64,000 nucleotides of DNA from Terriglobus albidus (GTDB taxonomy: Bacteria > Acidobacteriota > Terriglobia > Terriglobales > Acidobacteriaceae), in the NCBI RefSeq assembly GCF_008000815.1, contig NZ_CP042806.1:4278001-4342000 (forward strand), written 5' to 3'. Of the stretch, positions 27,899 to 36,464 are shown piece by piece; positions within the stretch are counted from its first letter, which is position 1, and every line of letters starts with the position of its first letter. The position numbers were made by a program, and so were the translations under genes. The notes under the pieces were generated by a model. It saw only the letters and a program-made list of their open reading frames with translations. It was not told the origin of the DNA and did not search any database.

Positions 27899-29313
27899 AA
27901 GTTGCCACGACAGGAAGTTCTGTCGAAGCAGAAAAGACGACGTATGTGTGGGGCATCGCCATCGCCGCTGCGCTTGGCGGTCTGCTCTTCGGCTATGACT
28001 GGGTGGTGATTGGCGGCGCGCGCGCGTTCTATGAGGTCTACTTTCATCTCACCTCCGCCAATCTTGTGGGATGGGCGAATAGTTGCGCACTGGTAGGCTG
28101 TCTCGCCGGTTCTTTGATCGCTGGCTCGCTTGCGGATCGGTTTGGAAGAAAGCCGGTCTTGCTGGTCTCCGCGCTGCTGTTCGCGGTCTCTTCCATCCTG
28201 ACAGGCTGGGCATATACATTTACGAGCTTCATTGCGTGGAGAATCGCCGGAGGAGTCGCGATTGGACTTAGCTCGAACGTGTCGCCTCTTTATATTGCCG
28301 AGGTTAGCCCGTCCTCACTTCGCGGGCGACTGGTCAGCCTGAATCAGTTCGCGATCGTCGTCGGAATCCTACTTGCCCAGCTTGTCAATTGGCTTGTGGC
28401 AAGGCCTATCCCGGAACATGCTTCCATCGACGTTCTTTTTTCGTCATGGAATGTGCAAAACGGATGGCGCTGGATGTTCAGCGCGCTTGTGATTCCATCC
28501 GCAATCTTCGCGTTAGCCTCGTTATGGCTTCCAGAGAGCCCACGCTGGCTTGCCGCCCGCGGACGGCAAGAGGATGCGCAGCGTACGCTTCAGCGAGTGG
28601 GCGGCAAGACCTATGCCCAGGCGGAATTGGCTAATATTGACCGCACGCTGCATTTCGAACACAAGGTTGCGACCAGCCTCTGGAAGGAACTGGCAATTCC
28701 TGCCGTTCGCCGGGTCCTGCTTGTGGGAATCGCCCTGGCCGTCCTGCAGCAATGGACGGGGATTAATGTGCTTTTCAACTATGCGGCAGAGGTCTACCGC
28801 AACGCAGGCTATGGCGCCAATGACATCTTCCTCAACATCGTCATCACCGGAACCATCAATCTGGTCTTTACTATTGCGGCCGTCTTTCTGATCGACCGGA
28901 TCGGGCGGCGCAAGCTGATGATCTTCGGCTGCGCCGGGATCGCTATCTCTCACGTTCTGTGCGCGATGGCGTATCGAGCCGGCATGGGCGGAATCGCAGT
29001 TCTTGTACTTACCCTGAGCGCCATCGGCTGCTATGCACTGACGCTTGCTCCTGTGACCTGGGTTCTGATCTCTGAGATCTTTCCTCAACGCGTTCGGGCA
29101 CAGGGTGTCTCCATTGCTGTCAGCGCGTTGTGGATTGCCTCCTTTGCCCTGACCTACAGCTTCCCCATCCTCAACCGCCGTTTAGGTACAGCTTGGGTCT
29201 TCGCCGGATACGGTGCGATCTGTGTCCTCGGAGGCATTCTGGTCGCAACCTCGGTTACAGAGACCAAGGGCCGCAGTCTTGAGGAGATTGAGGCGGGAGT
29301 CCTGCAGGGCTGA
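27883..29313 (+). CDS. MFS sugar porter (sugar:H+ symporter)
   Basis: A 476-residue, twelve-helix major facilitator of the sugar porter family, importing monosaccharides across the inner membrane. Signatures: AALGGLLFGYDWVVIGGA in helix 1, the loop 2-3 motif GSLADRFGRKPVLL, PESPRWLAARGR after helix 6, QQWTGINVLFNYA in helix 7, FLIDRIGRRKL in loop 8-9 and the C-terminal ETKGRSLEEIE. The gene overlaps the DUF5107 gene and precedes the LacI regulator. Galactose or fucose are plausible substrates given the neighbouring hydrolases, but specificity cannot be read from sequence. Confidence 0.94.
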   Translation: MHGPIEVATTGSSVEAEKTTYVWGIAIAAALGGLLFGYDWVVIGGARAFYEVYFHLTSANLVGWANSCALVGCLAGSLIAGSLADRFGRKPVLLVSALLFAVSSILTGWAYTFTSFIAWRIAGGVAIGLSSNVSPLYIAEVSPSSLRGRLVSLNQFAIVVGILLAQLVNWLVARPIPEHASIDVLFSSWNVQNGWRWMFSALVIPSAIFALASLWLPESPRWLAARGRQEDAQRTLQRVGGKTYAQAELANIDRTLHFEHKVATSLWKELAIPAVRRVLLVGIALAVLQQWTGINVLFNYAAEVYRNAGYGANDIFLNIVITGTINLVFTIAAVFLIDRIGRRKLMIFGCAGIAISHVLCAMAYRAGMGGIAVLVLTLSAIGCYALTLAPVTWVLISEIFPQRVRAQGVSIAVSALWIASFALTYSFPILNRRLGTAWVFAGYGAICVLGGILVATSVTETKGRSLEEIEAGVLQG

Positions 29314-29382
29314 AAACGCAGCAGTTACCTGTGTTTTCAGTGAGAGAATAGCTCGTATTCCCAGGAACGGATCAAAGCCCGC

Positions 29383-30477
29383 ATGAACGATGAACCGAAG
29401 AGTATCAGCATTAAAGATATTGCCGAGGCCCTGAATATCTCGATCGGAACCGTGGACCGTGCTCTTCATGGGCGCCGCGGTGTAAGTGAAAAGACAAAAA
29501 CCCGCGTTCTCAAAACGGCCGAGCAGATGGGGTATAAACCCAATCTTGCGGCGCAGGCTTTGAAACTGAACCGCCGCATCTCGATCGGCGTTGTCCTGCC
29601 AAAGCATATCTCCTACTTCTTCGATCCGTTGCGCGCGGGCATCCGTGCCGCTGCCGGCGCAGCCATGGGCTCACAAATCTCTCTTGAGTTTCACGAATAT
29701 CCCCGCATCGGCAGCGGCGATATTGAAGCGCTTGAAGCAGCGCATGCACGGAAGTATGACGGGCTGATCTTTCTTCCCGGAGACATTCAGCGATTCAGCC
29801 CACTGATCCGCAAGATCTCACGCAGCGGTACGCCGATGATGTGTGTCGGCAGCGATGCTCCCGATACTGGACGCATCGGTTCCGTCTCTGCGCATGCCTA
29901 TATCAGTGGCTCGATTGCGGCCGAGTTGCTTGCCCACAAGCTGCCACGCAAAGCCAATGTAGCCATCCTGACAGGAGAGCTGTCCACCCTGGATCACGCG
30001 GAAAAGCTGAGTGGATTTGCAGCGACGCTGGCGATCCAGGCGCCTCATCTAACGCTTATGCCCACGTTGGAAGGTCACGAGAAGCCTAAGGAGGCTTACC
30101 GGCAGGCGCTCACCCTGATGCGGCAGAAGGACCGCCCCGAGGGGCTTTATCTCAGCACAGCCAACAGCATTGCCGTGATTGAAGCCCTGGAAGAGCTGGG
30201 GCTGCTGGGCAAGGTTCAGGTGGTGGCAACCGATCTGTTCCAGGATCTGGCTACGTTAATTAAGTCCAACAAAATTCTGGCGACGCTCTATCAACGGCCG
30301 TTTACGCAGGGCAAAGTGGCGTTCGAGAATCTTGTAGCCTATCTCACCCGCGGCAATCTTGAGTCTCCGGTCGTACAGCTCGCACCTCACATCGTGTTGC
30401 GGAGCAATCTGCCGCTGTTTGCAAGCCGCATCTCTGAGACGGACGAGGGTGAACCTGAGTCAGACAGTCTGGAATAG
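29383..30477 (+). CDS. LacI-family transcriptional regulator
   Basis: The 364-residue protein has an N-terminal LacI helix-turn-helix with hinge (ISIKDIAEALNISIGTVDRALHGRRGVSEKTKTRVLKTAEQMGYKPN) and a periplasmic-binding-protein-like effector domain (ISIGVVLPKHISYFFDPLRAGIRAAAGA). The second recognition helix has IGTVDRAL rather than the more frequent VSTVSRVL, as in a sub-branch that uses sugar or inositol-like effectors. It lies 69 bases after the sugar porter gene, so it likely controls that operon and perhaps the GH42 gene through similar palindromes. Its 3' end overlaps the convergent epimerase-like gene by 18 bases. Confidence 0.94.
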   Translation: MNDEPKSISIKDIAEALNISIGTVDRALHGRRGVSEKTKTRVLKTAEQMGYKPNLAAQALKLNRRISIGVVLPKHISYFFDPLRAGIRAAAGAAMGSQISLEFHEYPRIGSGDIEALEAAHARKYDGLIFLPGDIQRFSPLIRKISRSGTPMMCVGSDAPDTGRIGSVSAHAYISGSIAAELLAHKLPRKANVAILTGELSTLDHAEKLSGFAATLAIQAPHLTLMPTLEGHEKPKEAYRQALTLMRQKDRPEGLYLSTANSIAVIEALEELGLLGKVQVVATDLFQDLATLIKSNKILATLYQRPFTQGKVAFENLVAYLTRGNLESPVVQLAPHIVLRSNLPLFASRISETDEGEPESDSLE

Positions 30478-31434
30478 CTGAGTGCCGCTATCGACTGCTC
30501 CCCGGAATGTCTCCCACGTGATTCCGGAAGGCGTCAGATGGATTCCCAACTCCCACTCAAACGCCTCGCCAGGCGCTAACTGGAAAGCAAGCCCCTTCTC
30601 ATGCGCCTCTTTCAAGGTTCCGCATGGGGCTGTGGTCGGTTCCAAAGCAACTGCATATTGCTGCGGCGCCGATCCCCCGGGCCATCCTCCATAACAGAGC
30701 CAGAGACCGAGGTATGGCAGCTTCTGAGGCGAGAACGAGAGAAGTAGCCCTTGCTTCCCCTCCGACCGAAACAGGCCGCAACGTCCTGTGCTCAATTTAC
30801 CGCTGTAGAGCATCTCGGCATCTCCTGCTTCGGCTGGCAGAACCACGTCGAACTCGTTGCCAGGCCAGGCGACTTGATCCCCAGGCTTTCCCATTCTTCC
30901 CGTACGGGAGTAGGTCAACTGTAATGTTTCCGCCTCCGACGGCAGCACGACCCGGTCGCCAGGCTCAATCGCAAAGAGAGGATGGCAGGCGTACAGAAAT
31001 GAAGTATCGCGCTGGCCGATATTCTGGACACGATAGCGTATGGAAAGACCACTCTCCTGCAGCGAGATCGTCTTCTGAAATAGCAGCGGCCGGCTGAATC
31101 CATTCGCCGCAAGAGCGGCATTGTCGGCCGATTGCGCGGTCACCCGCCAGGAGAGTTGCCAGAAATCGCCGTGGTCGGGGACCGGGCCACCCGCAGTTGT
31201 GTCGTCACATATACCTACCGTCGGCAGACACTCTTCGATTCCCGCACAAGCGCCATGCTGAAATTGCGCATCGAGGCCTGGCTTCAGGTGGAGATCCTCG
31301 TTCGTTGACTGCGTAAGAAACTCGATCCCGGTGACACGCGAGACCAGAGAGCTGATCCGGCCTCCCTCTTCCGGCACGATACTTACTGAAAGCGAGCCAT
31401 TTGTCAGGACAATTGTTTTGCGATGAACACCCAC
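30460..31434 (-). CDS. Aldose 1-epimerase-like protein
   Basis: The 324-residue product shows the galactose-mutarotase superfamily fold cues: VLTNGSLSVSIVPEEGGRISSLVSRVTGIEFL at the N-terminus, DHGDFWQLSWRV, ISLQESGLSIRYRVQNIGQRDTSFLYACHPLFAIEPGD and PYLGLWLCYGG. Members interconvert sugar anomers or bind sugar. The conserved mutarotase His (ACHPLF) is present; the general-base Glu is likely EWELGI near the C-terminus. It begins from GTG. No signal peptide is seen, so cytosolic. Convergence with the LacI gene places it at the edge of the sugar-use region. Confidence 0.85.
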   Translation of the reverse strand: MGVHRKTIVLTNGSLSVSIVPEEGGRISSLVSRVTGIEFLTQSTNEDLHLKPGLDAQFQHGACAGIEECLPTVGICDDTTAGGPVPDHGDFWQLSWRVTAQSADNAALAANGFSRPLLFQKTISLQESGLSIRYRVQNIGQRDTSFLYACHPLFAIEPGDRVVLPSEAETLQLTYSRTGRMGKPGDQVAWPGNEFDVVLPAEAGDAEMLYSGKLSTGRCGLFRSEGKQGLLLSFSPQKLPYLGLWLCYGGWPGGSAPQQYAVALEPTTAPCGTLKEAHEKGLAFQLAPGEAFEWELGIHLTPSGITWETFRGAVDSGTQLFQTV

Positions 31435-31548
31435 GTCGTCAAGTATCCTCCACAGACAAAAGTGAATCCAATTACCATTGCGTTACTTCTACTCGCCATC
31501 AACAATCCACACAGCGAAACATACCGAATCGTCAGCTATTCTTGAGAC

Positions 31549-31932
31549 ATGGACATTGACTGGATCATTCGCGAAATCGATACAGAAATAGAACGGCTTC
31601 GCCATATCCGCGATTTCGTCGAGAATTTGTCCAATACGCTTGACGTAGAACCCAAGACGGCTCGTAAGGCATCCTCGAAGAAAAGGACCTCCCCTCGGAG
31701 TGAACCGCCGGTGATCGTACTGCCCCCGAAAGAGAAGCGGACCTATACTCCACGTCGCAAGTCCCCCGTCGAGTCGCCTCGAGCTCTCGCCTCCGCGATC
31801 CCCGATCGCCCGGTCTTCGTCTCAAAACCGTCTCCTGTCTCCGCTCCAAGCGTAAAGATTGAGACCCCTCCGCTAGATACGAAGGAACTGGAAGCGGCCG
31901 TCCGGCGCAGCCTGTTTGGCCAAACGGCATAG
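31549..31932 (+). CDS. Basic, proline-rich hypothetical protein, 127 aa
   Basis: An N-terminal helix (MDIDWIIREIDTEIERLRHIRDFVENL) is followed by a Lys/Arg/Pro/Ser-rich, probably disordered region (KASSKKRTSPRSEPP, KEKRTYTPRRKSP) and a short C-terminal helix (LDTKELEAAVRRSLFGQ). No family is recognised. The basic linker suggests nucleic-acid or membrane contact, but this is speculative. The ribosome binding site is weak. It precedes the BlaI-type gene by about 100 bases on the same strand, without clear co-transcription. Confidence 0.6.
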   Translation: MDIDWIIREIDTEIERLRHIRDFVENLSNTLDVEPKTARKASSKKRTSPRSEPPVIVLPPKEKRTYTPRRKSPVESPRALASAIPDRPVFVSKPSPVSAPSVKIETPPLDTKELEAAVRRSLFGQTA

Positions 31933-31993
31933 TCAGAAACCACCGTTGGGCTCTCCACCGGCCAGCGGGCCCTGAGAAATGTCTACCCGTGCT

Positions 31994-32009
31994 AACTAAA
32001 ACATTAGTT
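31994..32009. promoter_or_regulatory. BlaI-type operator candidate upstream of blaI
   Basis: AACTAAAACATTAGTT has inverted 6-base halves AACTAA/TTAGTT, 25 bases before the regulator ATG. It matches 14 of 16 positions of a second site at 33796-33811 in the start of the HtrA gene. BlaI-family repressors bind such dyads at their own promoter. Confidence 0.65.
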
Positions 32010-32033
32010 GCCCGTCCATCTCTCTGAGACGCT

Positions 32034-32450
32034 ATGCCGCCACGCCGCTCCAATACGCTCACTGAGGCCGAACTCCGGCTGATGCGCCTGCTATGGCGGC
32101 TAGGCGAATGCTCCGTCCAGGATCTTGTCTCGGCCATGCCTGCTGATGCTCGGCTCGCCTACAACTCCGTCCTGACGACCATTCGCATCCTCGAATCCAA
32201 GGGCTACGTCGAGCACCGTCAGGATGGCCGCGCCTTCCTCTATACCGCAGTTGTCGCCGAGCACGATGCGCAGCAGAGCGAAGTGCGCCATGTGATCGGC
32301 CGCTTCTTTGAGAACAGCCGTGAAAAGCTGATGCTCGCGGTGCTGGGAGACGGCCAGGTCAGCGCAGAAGAATTGGCCCGGCTCAAGCAGGCCATTGCGG
32401 AAGCCGAGGCTGCGGCACGATCCACAGAGCAAGAGGTGCCCGGCCAATGA
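32034..32450 (+). CDS. BlaI/MecI/CopY family repressor
   Basis: The 138-residue winged-helix repressor shows LTEAELRLMRLLWRLGECSVQDLVSAM, then AYNSVLTTIRILESKGYVEHRQDGRAFLYTAVV, the family recognition helix and wing, and a C-terminal dimerisation helix. In the known systems the repressor is cut after activation of the cognate M56 sensor protease. Here the sensor follows with a 4-base overlap (ATGA). The inverted repeat just upstream implies autoregulation. Confidence 0.93.
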   Translation: MPPRRSNTLTEAELRLMRLLWRLGECSVQDLVSAMPADARLAYNSVLTTIRILESKGYVEHRQDGRAFLYTAVVAEHDAQQSEVRHVIGRFFENSREKLMLAVLGDGQVSAEELARLKQAIAEAEAAARSTEQEVPGQ

Positions 32451-33754
32451 CTGCCTCTCTCCTGAAACTGTCATCACTGCTCGCCACGACCTGGGCTGCC
32501 AGCCTGTGGGAAGGCGCCGCCTTCTCCCTCATCGGCTTTGCGCTATTGCGGCTGATGCCCCGTGCGTCCTCGGCGCTTCGCCATACACTGCTACTGGCTC
32601 TTTTTCTGCTTAGCGCAACGCTTCCCTGGCTTCCACTTCACCGTGGCACGGTTGACGGCGCAGCACCCCATGTACTCACGCTCTCCCAGTGGCTGGCGAC
32701 CGCAATCGCCGCCGTCTGGCTGGCGGCCACAGGGATTCGCGCCACTCTACTGGTTATCGCCTGGAGGCATCTCCGCGACGTGCGCCGCTCTGCACAGCCA
32801 CTCGCTCTTGACCTCCCTCTCACTACGCATCGCCGTCCGGTCGTGTGCACTTCCTCTACGGTCGAGTCGCCACTCATCGTTGGCTTCTTTCGCCCGGTGC
32901 TTCTGCTGCCCGAATGGCTCGTGCCTCAACTCAGCGATCGCGAACTTCGGCAGATCGTAGTGCATGAATGCGAGCACCTGCGCCGCGGTGACGACTGGAC
33001 CAATCTGTTACTGCAGATCGGCCTGATGTTGTTCCCGTTGAATCCGGCGCTCACATGGCTGAATCGCCACATCGGCGTGCAGCGCGAACTCTCCTGCGAT
33101 GCCGCCGTCGTTGCGGCAACTGCGCAGCCGCTGGCCTACGCGGCATCATTGACGCGGATTGCGGAGCAACACCTTGAGCGCAGCTCGCTGCGCCTGGCGC
33201 TGGCTGCATGGGGACGCCGCTCCGAACTTGCCCAGCGTGTTCATGCTTTGCTCAGGCAGTCAAAGAACTGGAAGCCGTGGCAGTCCGCGGTTGCCTCCAT
33301 CGCCAGCGCAGTCCTCCTGCTCGCCATAGCTGCCGGTCTCTCCCGTGCGCCGCAGCTTGTTGCCGTCGAAGCACCTGTATCGGAATCGGCCGCTACAAGC
33401 TTGCCCGCGGTCCCGACATTGCCGTCCGCAGCTCCGGTTCGGTTTGTTCCCGCGTCATTTACAACAGACGCGCCGGCCCCAGCCACTCATAAACCCAGCC
33501 GCAAGCACACGCCTCTAAGACAAACCGCCGCACCAGAGCCGGGCAGCAATAGCACCAAAGTCAAGCGCGCTGAGATACAGCGAGTGGAACATGCTCCCAG
33601 GTTCCTCCGCACCGCCGCCGCAGGCGACACAATACTTTTGCAGAACTCTGACGGCAGCATCAGCACGCGTGAGCGTGTTGCTCCGGCTGTTGTCCTGACA
33701 CCCGCGTGGCTCGCCGTGCCTGTACCGGACGGCTGGCTCGTCATTCAACTCTAG
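32447..33754 (+). CDS. M56 family membrane sensor metallopeptidase (BlaR1/MecR1-like)
   Basis: The 435-residue protein has four hydrophobic helices in the first 120 residues and a zinc peptidase motif HECEH (H173, E174, H177) with the downstream QRELSCDAAVV segment supplying the third ligand, as in M56 peptidases. It would sense an envelope signal and inactivate the BlaI-like repressor. The C-terminal periplasmic part (residues about 280-435) is short and low-complexity, lacking the penicillin-binding sensor domain of BlaR1, so beta-lactam sensing is not indicated. The final LRTAAAGDTILLQNSDGSISTRERVAP may be a small fold. Confidence 0.9.
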   Translation: MTASLLKLSSLLATTWAASLWEGAAFSLIGFALLRLMPRASSALRHTLLLALFLLSATLPWLPLHRGTVDGAAPHVLTLSQWLATAIAAVWLAATGIRATLLVIAWRHLRDVRRSAQPLALDLPLTTHRRPVVCTSSTVESPLIVGFFRPVLLLPEWLVPQLSDRELRQIVVHECEHLRRGDDWTNLLLQIGLMLFPLNPALTWLNRHIGVQRELSCDAAVVAATAQPLAYAASLTRIAEQHLERSSLRLALAAWGRRSELAQRVHALLRQSKNWKPWQSAVASIASAVLLLAIAAGLSRAPQLVAVEAPVSESAATSLPAVPTLPSAAPVRFVPASFTTDAPAPATHKPSRKHTPLRQTAAPEPGSNSTKVKRAEIQRVEHAPRFLRTAAAGDTILLQNSDGSISTRERVAPAVVLTPAWLAVPVPDGWLVIQL

Positions 33755-33784
33755 TCACACTCAACACAGGAGAAAACTCAAACC

Positions 33785-35347
33785 ATGCCCGCAAAAACTA
33801 ATTCATTAGTTACCAGCAAACTGACTCGCCGCATTGTCCTGCCCGGCATCCTCGCCTTGGGAGCCTCTGGTGCTGTCCTCATGGTTCACAAGCATGAGGT
33901 GCAAGCTGCGGCAGTCACCGCCTCTGCGCTCGACGACAATAGCGTCCCCTCCCTGATCGCGCTCGACCGCGACATGGAAACTCTTGCGGCTCGCGTGACC
34001 CCTGCAGTCGTCAACGTGGCCGTGACCAGCAAGGGCGGCGATGACGAAGACGTGCAGACGCACATGCAGGGGGAGCTTGATCCCAACGACCTTCCACCAC
34101 AGTTCCGTCAGTTCTTTGGATTCGGAGGCCCCGGCGGCCACCGCACACCACAGCAGGAGCCGCTCCGTCACGGTGTCGGTTCCGGCGTCATCATCTCGCC
34201 TGACGGTTACATCGTGACCAATCATCACGTCGTCGATGGAGCGACACAGATCAAAGTGACGCTTCATGATCGTCGCGTGCTCACTGGCAAGGTCATCGGC
34301 TCCGATAAGCTGACGGACATTGCCGTGATCAAGGTCGATGCGCATGATCTGCCGGCCATCACCTGGGGCGATTCCGCCAAGCTGCAACCAGGTCAGAGCG
34401 TACTCGCCTTCGGCAGCCCGTTCGGCGTGCTGCAGTTCAGCGTCACTCGCGGCATTGTCAGCGCTGTCAATCGTCCGGCTCCCTTCTCCAGCGATGCCCG
34501 CACTCCTGGAGGCCTGATCCAGACGGACGCTGCCGTAAACCCTGGAAACAGCGGCGGCCCACTGGTCAACGCACACGGTGAGCTTGTCGGCATCAACCAG
34601 ATGATCGCCACTAATAGCGGATCGTTCGCCGGCGCCAGCTTTGCTATTCCGGCAAACACCGCCAAGTCCATCTCCGATCAGATCATCCGCACCGGCTCTG
34701 TTCATCACGCATATCTTGGCATCGGAATGAACGACGTCACGCCTGAGAACGCACAGTTCTTCAATCTGCATGATGCTCGCGGCGCGGTCATCTCTCAGGT
34801 CACCGCCGGATCTCCTGCTGCATCGGCCGGACTGAAGAATGGCGACGTCATCCATACACTGAACGGACATCCCATCGCGAATGGCGGTGACCTGCAGTTA
34901 CAGGTTGCACAGATGACTCCTGGGACGAAGGTCGCTCTCGGCATTCTGCGCAACGGGAGCGAGCAGACGGTCAATGTCACGCTGGGCGAGTACAAGAAGA
35001 ACGCCGAAATGGCCTCTGAGGACGGCGACAACAGAGGACAAGCGAACGGAAACAACGGCAAGATCGGTATCGCGCTCGGCGAGCTGACACCGGATCTACG
35101 TCAGCAGCTCAATATCCCATCTGACGTAAAGGGTGCGGCGATCGAGCAGGTTCGGCCGGGCAGTCCTGCCGAAGATGCCGGTCTTCAGCCCGGTGATGTA
35201 GTGCTCGAAGTCAATCGCAAGCCTGTTGCATCAGCCGATCAAGCAGCAAGCAGTCTTCGTGGAACTGCAGACGGCAAGAACGTCTTGCTCCTGGTCTGGT
35301 CAAATGGTGGAGCAAGTTATCGTGTCGTTACACCAAGCCGCGGCTGA
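33785..35347 (+). CDS. HtrA/DegP-type serine protease with two PDZ domains
   Basis: The 520-residue envelope protease/chaperone has one N-terminal hydrophobic segment (IVLPGILALGASGAVLMV) that anchors or exports it, a trypsin-like domain with catalytic H148 (TNHHVVDGA), D178 (LTDIAVIKVDA) and S256 (NPGNSGGPL), and two PDZ domains (about 310-400 and 420-515; each with the SPAA/SPAEDAGLQPGDVV type loop). It degrades or refolds misfolded periplasmic proteins. AGGAG precedes the ATG. The first codons contain the same dyad as the blaI promoter, so it may belong to the BlaI regulon. A strong terminator follows. Confidence 0.95.
   Translation: MPAKTNSLVTSKLTRRIVLPGILALGASGAVLMVHKHEVQAAAVTASALDDNSVPSLIALDRDMETLAARVTPAVVNVAVTSKGGDDEDVQTHMQGELDPNDLPPQFRQFFGFGGPGGHRTPQQEPLRHGVGSGVIISPDGYIVTNHHVVDGATQIKVTLHDRRVLTGKVIGSDKLTDIAVIKVDAHDLPAITWGDSAKLQPGQSVLAFGSPFGVLQFSVTRGIVSAVNRPAPFSSDARTPGGLIQTDAAVNPGNSGGPLVNAHGELVGINQMIATNSGSFAGASFAIPANTAKSISDQIIRTGSVHHAYLGIGMNDVTPENAQFFNLHDARGAVISQVTAGSPAASAGLKNGDVIHTLNGHPIANGGDLQLQVAQMTPGTKVALGILRNGSEQTVNVTLGEYKKNAEMASEDGDNRGQANGNNGKIGIALGELTPDLRQQLNIPSDVKGAAIEQVRPGSPAEDAGLQPGDVVLEVNRKPVASADQAASSLRGTADGKNVLLLVWSNGGASYRVVTPSRG
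33796..33811. promoter_or_regulatory. Second BlaI-type operator, inside first codons of HtrA gene
   Basis: AACTAATTCATTAGTT is a perfect 7+7 inverted repeat (AACTAAT-TC-ATTAGTT) covering codons 4-9 of the protease gene. It differs from the site before blaI at two central positions. A repressor here could block transcription initiated in the short gap after the M56 gene or act as a roadblock. Confidence 0.6.
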
Positions 35348-35371
35348 GACAGCAGGAGAACAATAACAGCC

Positions 35372-35407
35372 AAGAGGCTCCCCTTCCGGGGGAGCCTCTT
35401 GTGTTTT
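35372..35407 (+). terminator. Rho-independent terminator after HtrA gene
   Basis: AAGAGGCTCCCC pairs with GGGGAGCCTCTT around a short loop (35372-35400), followed by GTGTTTT. It ends the BlaI-M56-HtrA unit. Confidence 0.9.
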
Positions 35408-35597
35408 CTATGGCGACCAGCGAGATCGCAAGAATTTTGTCACTCCTTCGTCTTCACATTGCCATTTCTCGGCATAGCGCCGTTCCAGAGGCCGGCAACG
35501 GTATCAAATTTTAAGAGCACCGACGGTGCAGGCGCGATCGTTCAAAGTGACGATCGTGATGACACAGAGCTCAAGACCGATGAGGTACATATTCACG

Positions 35598-36137
35598 ATG
35601 AAGCGCGCACATACCGCACTCCTCTTCCTGATTCTCGGTATTGTTCTTGTTCCCGCAGTAGGATGGCTCTATCTGCACTTCGGCCATCCACCTGTCGCGG
35701 TAGCCGATCCCATGCTTCCCGGTGAGGAGCAGATCGCACGTTCTGCACTACTCGCCCGCGTCGACGAGGAACGCCCCAGGAACAATCCCGTCCCCATCAA
35801 CGAAGCCACCCTGCAGGAAGGCGCATCCATTTACATGAGCGAATGCGCATTCTGTCACGGGGTTCCCGCTATTCAGTCAAGCGTGGGAGTCAATACGTTT
35901 CCTAAGACACCGCAGTTCTTTCGTCGTCATGCCACGGGCAGCCGCCCGCCAGATTTGGCCGACCGAGCGGCGTCGTATCACTGGTTTGTAGAGAACGGTG
36001 TCCGTCTAACCGCGATGCCCTCATTCAAGCACGTTCTGACCGATCGGGAGCAGTGGGAGGTAGCAAATCTGCTGGCGATGAGTGAGACTCCCCTGCCGGA
36101 GAGCGTAAAGAAAGTCCTGGCCGGATCTACCGACTAG
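35598..36137 (+). CDS. Membrane-anchored c-type cytochrome
   Basis: A 179-residue exported haem protein for periplasmic electron transfer. ATG at 35598 gives an N-terminal hydrophobic helix (TALLFLILGIVLVPAVGWLYLHFG) that is an anchor or signal; the frame is open from 35526. A single haem motif CAFCH occurs in MSECAFCHGVP, and MPSFKHVL supplies the probable distal Met ligand. The domain resembles class I cytochrome c domains in alcohol dehydrogenase or oxidase subunits. No oxidase partner is adjacent. A TIR-flanked repeat begins 46 bases after the stop. Confidence 0.88.
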   Translation: MKRAHTALLFLILGIVLVPAVGWLYLHFGHPPVAVADPMLPGEEQIARSALLARVDEERPRNNPVPINEATLQEGASIYMSECAFCHGVPAIQSSVGVNTFPKTPQFFRRHATGSRPPDLADRAASYHWFVENGVRLTAMPSFKHVLTDREQWEVANLLAMSETPLPESVKKVLAGSTD

Positions 36138-36183
36138 AGAACATGGCACAGAGCCTGTTCTTGCAGGGCGTACGCGGAGTCTC

Positions 36184-36301
36184 TAGAGCATTTTTCCTGT
36201 TGCTGGGTATCCCGGGAGGGAGCGTGCAGCGGCGTTTTCATTGAGGAAAACGCCCATAAATGCACAAGCCCTGCGATACACCTACAGGAAAAAATGCTCT
36301 A
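36184..36301. repeat. TIR-flanked dispersed repeat, copy 1
   Basis: Terminal inverted repeats TAGAGCATTTTTCCTGT (left) and ACAGGAAAAAATGCTCTA (right, one extra A) enclose a 118-base element with an internal hairpin GGCGTTTTC/GAAAACGCC (36231-36254). A second copy, roughly 90 percent identical by eye, lies at 63236-63350. There is no coding capacity. It resembles a MITE or large REP-type element. Confidence 0.85.
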
Positions 36302-36464
36302 TCACTGGCAGCTTGACCAGATTGCACAGATCAACAGCATGAGAAGAATCGAAAGCCAGGTTGTCTGGCGGCTATCGGCTAAGTCGGTTAAGTCGGTTTG
36401 CATTTCAATCTCCCCCTTATCAAACATGCTGTATATCGGACTCAAGATGAGAGAGTTTAACGCT

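Noticed and set aside
32447-33754. BlaR1 beta-lactam sensor
   Set aside because: No penicillin-binding domain in the C-terminal tail; only the M56 peptidase part is supported.
33806-34870. 354-residue minus-strand frame
   Set aside because: Mirror of the HtrA coding sequence; no ribosome binding site and atypical composition.
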